Source of the DNA: CAZTXD01 sp964617995
GTDB lineage: Bacteria > Actinomycetota > Acidimicrobiia > Spongiisociales > ZC4RG35
Length of the DNA: 15,848 nt
Assembly (NCBI GenBank): GCA_964617995.1
Contig: CAZTXD010000082.1
Span: forward strand, 1 to 15,848
Direction: 5' to 3'
The notes under the pieces were generated by a model, which was not told the origin of the DNA, ran no database searches, and saw only the letters and a list, made by a program, of their open reading frames with translations. Positions 6,481 through 11,379 of this stretch are shown here, piece by piece; the stretch's first letter is position 1; each line of letters opens with the position of its first letter. The position numbers were made by a program, and so were the translations under genes.

Positions 6481-7539
6481 ATGTCGGACGCAACCGTCGC
6501 GAAGATCGAGCTGGAGCCGTCGGCGACGGCGCCATACCTGGCCAGACGTCTGGTTTCTGCCCTCGTCGATCGTGGTCCGTCGATCAAAGCGGTGGACGCT
6601 TCCCTGCTCATCTCCGAGCTGGTGACACCAGCCGTCGGGGGAAGTACGCCCATCGCGGTGACGGTGTCGACCTCCGCCCGCTCGGCCAGGGTCGAGGTGG
6701 ACGCGAAAGGCGCCGCCACCGACGAATTGGTGCGAGCCCTCTTCGACCACCTCGCCGACCGCTGGGACGCCGGCCCCCCCGCCTGGTTCGAGCTAGATCT
6801 GGTACGCCGGCCCCGGCCGACTCACCTCTCAGACGCGGAGCTGTGGTCCCGAACCGACTCCGATCCCGCCGCCCGGGAGGAGATCTTCAGACGCCATGAG
6901 GGCCTTGCCCGTGCCATAGCCCGCCGGTTCGGGCGGACCACGGACCAAGCCGACCTCGACCAAGTCGCTTTCATGGCGTTGGTGGCGGCGATCGACCGAT
7001 TCGACACAGGCCGAGGCGTCAAGTTCTCTACCTTCGCCGGCAAGACCATAAGCGGCGAGCTCAAGAAGCACCTTCGCGACACCGCCTGGGCGATCAAGGT
7101 TCCTCGCAGCCTCAAGGAAGCGGTGCTGGCGGTGACGAGAGAGCGGGGCCGGCTGGTGCAGGACAAGGGGGGCGAACCCTCACCTTCCGAGCTGGCCGAT
7201 GCCACCGGGCTGAGCGAACAGGAGGTGGTGGAAGCGCTCGAGGCGGGCCAGGCGTTCGGTGCAATGTCCCTCGACGCCCCCATCGAGCGTGATGCCACCA
7301 CCGTCGGGGACACCCTGGGCGAGGACGACCCGGGCATCGTCGAGGCGGAGCGGTGGTGGACGATCGAGCCGGCCCTCCAGTCCCTGCCGGAGCGTGATCA
7401 GCACGTCCTCCATCTCCGCTTCTTCGAGGACATGAGCCAAACGGAGATCGCTGACGTGATCGGTGTGTCCCAGATGCAGGTTTCGCGCATCCTCTCGGGC
7501 ATATTCGAGCGAGTCAAGGCCGAAGTCGACGGACCCTGA
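6481..7539 (+). CDS. group-3 (SigB/SigF-like) sigma factor with N-terminal degenerate RsbW-like domain
   Basis: The 352-residue protein has two parts. Residues about 120-352 are a SigB/SigF/SigG-family sigma factor: region 2 (AREEIFRRHEGLARAIA to DQVAFMALVAAIDRFD and KFSTFAGKTISGELKKHLRD), region 3 (GEPSPSELADATGLSEQEV) and region 4 with the DNA-binding helix pair (LPERDQHVLHLRF, then SQTEIADVIGVSQMQVSRIL). Residues about 5-110 align with the upstream kinase: SELVTPAV against its SELISNAV, and AWFEL against AWFEI. In this copy the N-box Asn is Pro50 and the glycine box (G-x-G) is missing, so ATP binding should be lost. Family sigma factors are usually about 250-270 residues, so the extra domain is real added length. 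GAGGA about 9-10 nt before the ATG serves as the binding site. It is the last gene of the kinase-STAS-sigma operon. Confidence 0.9.
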   Translation: MSDATVAKIELEPSATAPYLARRLVSALVDRGPSIKAVDASLLISELVTPAVGGSTPIAVTVSTSARSARVEVDAKGAATDELVRALFDHLADRWDAGPPAWFELDLVRRPRPTHLSDAELWSRTDSDPAAREEIFRRHEGLARAIARRFGRTTDQADLDQVAFMALVAAIDRFDTGRGVKFSTFAGKTISGELKKHLRDTAWAIKVPRSLKEAVLAVTRERGRLVQDKGGEPSPSELADATGLSEQEVVEALEAGQAFGAMSLDAPIERDATTVGDTLGEDDPGIVEAERWWTIEPALQSLPERDQHVLHLRFFEDMSQTEIADVIGVSQMQVSRILSGIFERVKAEVDGP

Positions 7540-7582
7540 GGCCCTCTCCCCCTCCCCCGGGTGCCGGGAGGCACTTCGGCTC

Positions 7583-7606
7583 TACCCGCTCATCCGATAA
7601 CCAAAC
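7583..7606 (-). promoter_or_regulatory. candidate SigB/SigF-type promoter facing back into the sigma gene
   Basis: On the minus strand GTTTGG (GTTT at 7606-7603) and GGGTAG (GGGTA at 7587-7583) are 15 nt apart. Transcription would start near 7576 and run antisense through the 3' end of the sigma gene. No credible minus-strand protein follows. Its -35 word abuts that of the forward dps candidate, so the two sites lie back to back. Confidence 0.35.
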
Positions 7607-7631
7607 GGTTGATACCCGACTCGATCGGGTA
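7607..7631 (+). promoter_or_regulatory. candidate SigB/SigF-type promoter for dps
   Basis: GGTTG at 7607-7611 and GGGTA at 7627-7631 are separated by 15 nt, close to the mycobacterial SigF pattern GGTTT-N15-17-GGGTA (one mismatch in the -35 word). The -10 word is part of an inverted repeat, TACCCGA (7613-7619) and TCGGGTA (7625-7631), that could also be an operator. The predicted leader to the dps start is about 130 nt. Dps genes are known members of SigB-type stress regulons. Confidence 0.5.
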
Positions 7632-7769
7632 GTTCGAGAGTGAAGCGCACCGATCTCAGCGACCGCCCCCCGTGAGCAGACCCGGGATGTGTCGTCATCG
7701 AGGTCAGGCACGATGCGGCGCCCCGCCGGCGTACCCTCATGTCATAGGAAGGAGAAAAGGAAGGAAGCC

Positions 7770-8258
7770 ATGAGCAGCTACACCGTTCCCGGCATGTCCC
7801 AGGACGAGGCGACCGGAGTGATAGACACGCTCACCCAGCGCCTGGCGTCGTTGATCGATCTGAGCCTCACCCTCAAGCACGTCCACTGGAATGTCGTCGG
7901 CGACCATTTCATCGCCGTCCACGAGATGCTCGACCCTCAAGTCGACGCCGTACGCCTCATGGTCGACGAGACAGCAGAGAGGATCGCCACCCTCGGCGGT
8001 GTGCCCCAGGGCACACCCGGAGCGGTGGTCGACAAGCGCACCTGGGCTGACTACGCCGTCGGCAAGGCACCCGTGGAGACACACCTGCAAGCCCTCGACG
8101 ACGTATACACCGGCGTCATCGAGGACCATCGCAAGGCTGCCGAGTCCGTGTCGGGGCCGGATCCGGTGAGCCAGGACCTCCTCATCGGACATCTCCGCCG
8201 GCTCGAGCTGTTCCAGTGGTTCATCCGGGCGCATCTCGACAAGACATCGGCAACCTGA
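7770..8258 (+). CDS. dps: Dps-family DNA-binding/ferritin-like protein
   Basis: The 162-residue product is a Dps-type mini-ferritin. It stores iron after oxidation at the subunit interface and protects DNA from peroxide and starvation damage in the cytoplasm. The ferroxidase ligands are in place with the same spacing as E. coli Dps (H51, H63, D78, E82): His39 in LKHVHWNV, His51, Asp66 and Glu70 in DETAERI. The N-terminal tail is short and not rich in Lys, so direct DNA binding is not assured. The ATG at 7770 is chosen because a purine-rich stretch (AAGGAAGG) lies just upstream; the frame extends further 5' but without family similarity. A SigF-type promoter candidate lies upstream and a 48-bp palindrome terminator downstream. 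Confidence 0.92.
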   Translation: MSSYTVPGMSQDEATGVIDTLTQRLASLIDLSLTLKHVHWNVVGDHFIAVHEMLDPQVDAVRLMVDETAERIATLGGVPQGTPGAVVDKRTWADYAVGKAPVETHLQALDDVYTGVIEDHRKAAESVSGPDPVSQDLLIGHLRRLELFQWFIRAHLDKTSAT

Positions 8259-8288
8259 CGACCGGCACCCCCTCGCCAACGGTGACCG

Positions 8289-8336
8289 TTTTCGCGCATC
8301 GAATGCGCGCTATAGCGCGCATTCGATGCGCGAAAA
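8289..8336. terminator. 48-bp perfect palindrome, bidirectional intrinsic terminator
   Basis: Both 24-nt arms are exact inverted copies centred between 8312 and 8313. The left end is TTTT and the right end AAAA, so each strand transcript would form a G+C-rich stem followed by U residues. It lies between the convergent dps (stop 8258) and LigA-like gene (stop 8346). Each arm is itself nearly palindromic (CGCGCAT, three bases, ATGCGCG), so two small hairpins can replace the single long one. Confidence 0.85.
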
Positions 8337-8345
8337 AGGGGCGGG

Positions 8346-8747
8346 TCAGGACGTTCGTTGCGCTACGTCTCGGATTCCCAGTCCGATCAGCACGAACAGC
8401 ACACCCATGCCCACGGCCATCGCCGCCACCCCGAAAGCGACCACCGAGGTGAACAGCGACGACTGGAGGAACGACGAGGTGAGCGCCGTCTCCCGCAACG
8501 GATCGTCCCGGTCGAGCTCGGCGTAGGTCAACCCTCCGGTGGCCTCCAAGGTGTGAGACTCGATCACTTTGGCCTGGCAATAGGCGGTGAAGGGCCCCCG
8601 TACGGTCCGTCCCGCCAGACATCCGTCGTCGGAGACCGTGATCCTCTGATCGACGAGCGTGTTGCTCACCACCAGCCAGGTACCGACTCCGCCCACCACC
8701 AGTAGCACTCCCAGGATCATCGAAGCGATCGAAGCGGTCGTTCTCAC
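8346..8747 (-). CDS. two-helix membrane protein of the actinobacterial 'LigA'-named family
   Basis: The 133-residue product has an N-terminal transmembrane helix (IASMILGVLLVVGGVGTWLVV), an extracytoplasmic segment of about 65 residues (LAGRTVRGPFTAYCQAKVI, then GGLTYAELDRDDPLR) and a second helix (TSVVAFGVAAMAVGMGVLFVLIG). From memory this layout matches an actinobacterial family often labelled 'aromatic ring-opening dioxygenase LigA'. Nothing here supports a dioxygenase, and I regard that name as a propagated misannotation. Function is unknown. The GTG at 8747 is chosen because GGAGG at 8757-8753 gives a 5-nt spacing; a TTG at 8759 would overlap that site. It follows the exonuclease gene on the same strand, about 57 nt apart, so they may be co-transcribed. 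Confidence 0.78.
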   Translation of the reverse strand: MRTTASIASMILGVLLVVGGVGTWLVVSNTLVDQRITVSDDGCLAGRTVRGPFTAYCQAKVIESHTLEATGGLTYAELDRDDPLRETALTSSFLQSSLFTSVVAFGVAAMAVGMGVLFVLIGLGIRDVAQRTS

Positions 8748-8803
8748 CGGTACCTCCAAGCAGCTACGGTGCCTTCGAGCCTAGCCATAGGCGTGGAACG
8801 TGA

Positions 8804-9685
8804 TCAGCGAGCACGAGCGGCGATCCGGGCCATGGCCGCCTCCCAGCCGGCGTCGAAGTGCTTCCCCGGCTCGTCCAGGTCAATTACAACCGGAGCGTGA
8901 TCGGAGGGAGTGGGCTTTCCCTTGCGCGCCTCCCGATCGATCTCTGCCCACACTACGCGGCGGGCGATCGGATCGGTCACGTAGAGGAGATCGATGCGCA
9001 TTCCCTCGTTCCGCTGGAACATCCCCGCCCGGTAATCCCACCATGAGAAGCGTCCCTCCTCCGCTCGCTGGAGCCGGAAGGCGTCCACCAGACCCCAGGC
9101 CCGCAACCGCTCCAAGGCCCCGCGCTCCTGCGGCGAGACATGGGTGCCGCCGTGCGCTCGGGCCGGATCCCAAACATCCTCGTCGGTGGGGGTGACGTTG
9201 AGATCGCCTCCCAGGATGAGAGGCTCGTCGGGCGAGCACTCTTCGTCGATCCAGACGCCGAGACGGTCCAACCAGCGCAGCTTCCCCTCGAAGAACGGCG
9301 AACCCACGGTTCGCCCGTTGGGAGCGTAGACGCTGACGATCCGGATCCCACCGCACACTGCGCTGATCATCCGGGCCTCGTCGAAGGGATCGAAGTCGTC
9401 CTCTCCCCCGGTTGCGTCCCGGCTGTCGCGGACCGGGCCGTCGCCGAAGTTGGTGATCACATCGGTCACGCCGATCCGGCTGGCGATGGCCACCCCGTTC
9501 CACCGGCCCTCCCCGTGATGGGCGATCTCGTATCCAGCCATCTGCAGCGCCAGGGCGGGCACATCCTCGTCCGCCAGCTTCGTCTCCTGCAAGAGCACGA
9601 CATCGGGCTCTGCCCGATCTAGCCAGCGCTCCACCACCTCGAGTCGGGCCTTGAGCGAGTTGACGTTCCAGGTGGCGACGCGCAC
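8804..9685 (-). CDS. xth: exodeoxyribonuclease III, AP endonuclease of base excision repair
   Basis: The 293-residue enzyme of the ExoIII/APE1 (EEP) family cleaves DNA at abasic sites and removes nucleotides from 3' ends. All catalytic positions can be read: Asn7 (TWNVNSLKAR), Glu34 (LLQETK), Tyr120 (YAPNG), Asp161 and Asn163 (GGDLNVTPTD), Asp232 (RIDLLYV) and Asp262-His263 (SDHAPVV). The GTG at 9685 gives the usual family N-terminus M-R-V-A-T-W-N; a GTG at 9706 would add seven unneeded residues. No clear Shine-Dalgarno site is visible. The length (E. coli XthA is 268) allows for a small insertion near residues 85-105 that is rich in Asp and Gly. It precedes the LigA-like gene in the same direction. 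Confidence 0.92.
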   Translation of the reverse strand: MRVATWNVNSLKARLEVVERWLDRAEPDVVLLQETKLADEDVPALALQMAGYEIAHHGEGRWNGVAIASRIGVTDVITNFGDGPVRDSRDATGGEDDFDPFDEARMISAVCGGIRIVSVYAPNGRTVGSPFFEGKLRWLDRLGVWIDEECSPDEPLILGGDLNVTPTDEDVWDPARAHGGTHVSPQERGALERLRAWGLVDAFRLQRAEEGRFSWWDYRAGMFQRNEGMRIDLLYVTDPIARRVVWAEIDREARKGKPTPSDHAPVVIDLDEPGKHFDAGWEAAMARIAARAR

Positions 9686-9744
9686 GAGACCCAAACTAGC
9701 GCGCACCCCGATTCTGGGCCGATCGCGGGTTCATCCGGGCCTTC

Positions 9745-9750
9745 CATAAC
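9745..9750 (+). promoter_or_regulatory. possible -10 element for a leaderless zinc-finger transcript
   Basis: CATAAC lies 8 nt before the ATG at 9759 and no Shine-Dalgarno site is present there. Transcription would begin at or next to the start codon, as in leaderless genes that are common in actinobacteria. No clear -35 element is seen. Confidence 0.3.
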
Positions 9751-9758
9751 ATGGCGTC

Positions 9759-10052
9759 ATGGAGATATGTGCGCATCTGGAGTCGCTGAACGAGATCGAG
9801 CCGGTCACAACGGACGGCTGTCAGGAGTGTCTCGAATCGGGCGACTCATGGCTGCATCTCCGCATGTGCATGGAGTGCGGCCACGTCGGATGCTGCGACT
9901 CCTCTCCGAATCGTCATGCCACCGCCCACTTCGCCGGAACCCGACACGGGGTGGTGCAGTCCTTCGAGCTGCATGAGGACTGGGCCTTCTGCTATCCGGA
10001 CGAGGCCTACCTCATCCACGTGGATCCGAACCTGAGACGACCTCGGCTCTGA
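9759..10052 (+). CDS. UBP-type zinc finger protein
   Basis: The 97-residue protein is a stand-alone zf-UBP domain. Candidate zinc ligands follow the family order: Cys4, His6, Cys21-x-x-Cys24, Cys37-x-x-Cys40, Cys45, His53, His57 and His63, with the CGHVGCCDSSPNRHATAHF core typical of the group. In eukaryotes this fold binds the C-terminus of ubiquitin; in bacteria small proteins of this type are common in actinobacteria but their partner is not known, so no ubiquitin role is claimed. An ATG at 9751 is out of frame. The gene lacks a Shine-Dalgarno site and may be leaderless. Its stop is 6 nt from the stop of the convergent PRC-barrel gene. Confidence 0.85.
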   Translation: MEICAHLESLNEIEPVTTDGCQECLESGDSWLHLRMCMECGHVGCCDSSPNRHATAHFAGTRHGVVQSFELHEDWAFCYPDEAYLIHVDPNLRRPRL

Positions 10053-10058
10053 ACCCTG

Positions 10059-10433
10059 TCAGATCCCGACGCCCACCTCGGGATCGGTCCAGCACGTGAC
10101 GACATCGAAGTGGCGGTTGAGGCTCTCCTGCCAAATCATGTCGTCGAAGGGCGGCCATTTACCCGGCTCGAAACCGGGGCTGGTGTCGACGACGTCCTCG
10201 GCCACGTCCACCACCAGCCTCTCCTCATCCCCGTCGACCGCCAGCAGCAGCCAGGGAAGAGCGAACAGCTTCTCGGGCACGCCGTCTCCCCCCTCCCGCG
10301 ACAGGATCGCGAACACGACCGAACCCCGGGAGATGTCGATCATCACGTCCCTCAGGTGCCCCAGCTTCCGCCCGTCGAGGTCGACGACCACCTCCCCGAT
10401 GAGTGTCGACGCGGCGAGGAGCTGCTTTGTCAT
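10059..10433 (-). CDS. PRC-barrel domain protein
   Basis: The 124-residue protein shows the PRC-barrel beta-barrel pattern: ASTLIGEVVVDLDGRKLGHL, the DVMIDISRGSVVFAILS strands, the KLFALPWLLLAVD strand, then VDTSPGFEPGKWPPF, which resembles the usual D-x-APGFDKDNWP segment. The C-terminus extends about 25 residues beyond the core. PRC-barrels bind other proteins or RNA; in this stand-alone form they are often linked to stress responses, and no enzyme role is implied. The ATG at 10433 overlaps the stop of the upstream membrane protein gene by the ATGA arrangement, so translation is probably coupled and the pair shares the candidate SigF-type promoter at 11332-11355. Confidence 0.85.
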   Translation of the reverse strand: MTKQLLAASTLIGEVVVDLDGRKLGHLRDVMIDISRGSVVFAILSREGGDGVPEKLFALPWLLLAVDGDEERLVVDVAEDVVDTSPGFEPGKWPPFDDMIWQESLNRHFDVVTCWTDPEVGVGI

Positions 10434-11274
10434 GTCCGTTCCTCCACGCTGCCGTCTTCCGTCCCCGTCGTCTCGTCCTCACCCTCCTCTTCGGTGGGAG
10501 AGGCGACATCCTCGACCCGCCCGGCTTCGACGTCCTCGGCCTGCGGGGCTTCGACGTCCTCGGCCTGCGGGGCTTCGNNNNNNNNNNNNNNNNNNNNNNN
10601 NNNNNNNNNNNNNNNNNNNNNNNNNNNNNNNNNNNNNNNNNNNNNNNNNNNNNNNNNNNNNNNNNNNNNNNNNNNNNGTCCTCGGCGGGGGCGGCAGTCG
10701 CTACCAGCTCCACCAGCGCGGCGTCGGCTCTGCGGTGATAGATCCCACCGGCCTTTCCTCCCAGGAAACCTCCCAGCAGCATCACGATCAGCGATGCCGC
10801 GGCGACGGCGATGCCCAAACCCGTGGCGGCGGCTCCCGCCAGACCGGGCAGCCATTCGGCGATCCCCGCCTGCCCGAGAGCGTCGAACTCTGCTCCTACC
10901 CAGGCTCCCAGGGCCGCCAGTGCCGCCAGCACCAGCATCGCCCACAACGCGGCCACCAGCCCGTTGATCCCTCCGCTGTAGCGGGCAATACGCCCCGTCG
11001 CCCAGCCTCCCACCAGGAACGAGGCCAACAGGACCAGCAGCGCCCCGACCGCTCCCAGGATCACCACATCTGTCGGGTCTCCGGTCAGGTCGAGCGGCTC
11101 CAGGCGGTATCCGAAGCCGGCGGCGATACCACCGGTGAAGGCACCGACGAGAACGAGGAAACCCAGTGCCGTGAGCATGCCGCCGAGAGATGCCGGGATG
11201 TCGATCCCTCCGAACCTCTTCCTGAGAGGCGCCCGACTCGACTCGGCATCGCTCTCGTTCCGCCCCGAGGTCAT
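10430..11274 (-). CDS. four-helix membrane protein with acidic C-terminal repeat (interrupted by the gap)
   Basis: The family is not recognised. After a polar N-terminus (MTSGRNESDAES) there are four hydrophobic helices (about residues 32-57, 70-101, 104-129 and 147-174), the last ending in GGFLGGKAGGIYHRRAD. An acidic tail follows, made of E-A-P-Q-A-E-D-V repeats and ending TTGTEDGSVEERT. The 100-N gap splits the tail. The frame before the gap (down to 10678) and the acidic frame after it join only if the true gap is 2 modulo 3 bases long. Read straight through 100 N, the tail turns into an Arg-rich shadow. GAGGAG lies 5 nt before the ATG at 11274, which is preferred over the GTG at 11277. 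The stop overlaps the PRC-barrel start (ATGA). Confidence 0.75.
10505..10577. repeat. 24-bp tandem repeat within the membrane protein tail
   Basis: Two identical 24-nt units lie at 10529-10552 and 10553-10576, and a diverged unit at 10505-10528. A further unit begins at 10577 and is cut by the gap; sequence after the gap (10678 onward) resumes in the same repeat. On the minus strand each unit encodes E-A-P-Q-A-E-D-V (diverged unit E-A-G-R-V-E-D-V). Confidence 0.92.
10578..10677. other. assembly gap, 100 N
   Basis: Exactly 100 undetermined bases, most likely a fixed-size placeholder. Repeat phase on the two sides predicts a true length of 2 + 24n bases (2, 26, 50, 74, 98 and so on), which also restores the reading frame. 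Confidence 0.95.
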
Positions 11275-11331
11275 CACATCTCCTCTGGCGTGGGCTCTGC
11301 CCCGCGCCTCGACGTCGACTCTAGTGGGACC

Positions 11332-11355
11332 TACCCTCCGGATAGCTTCCCAAAC
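11332..11355 (-). promoter_or_regulatory. candidate SigB/SigF-type promoter for the membrane/PRC-barrel pair
   Basis: On the minus strand GTTTGG (GTTT at 11355-11352) and GGGTAG (GGGTA at 11336-11332) are 15 nt apart, matching group-3 sigma promoters. The -10 word ends about 57 nt before the ATG at 11274, giving a leader of about 50 nt. It lies in the 105-bp space after the histidine kinase stop, so the pair probably has its own stress-controlled transcript. Confidence 0.58.
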
Positions 11356-11379
11356 CCCCCAATTCGATCGACGCCCCGG

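Noticed and set aside
7559..7576. GTGCC-GGGA-GGCAC hairpin after the sigma gene as a terminator
   Set aside because: The stem is only five pairs with wobble extension and no U-tract follows, so termination is not supported.
9683..9706. GTTTGGG on the minus strand at the exonuclease start as a fifth SigF-type promoter
   Set aside because: No GGGTA occurs at 14-17 nt downstream; the sequence there is coding.
10225..10577. Continuation of the membrane protein frame straight through the 100-N gap to 10225
   Set aside because: The post-gap part becomes Arg-rich and overlaps the PRC-barrel gene. The acidic repeat frame ending at 10430 matches the pre-gap repeat and gives an ATGA overlap.
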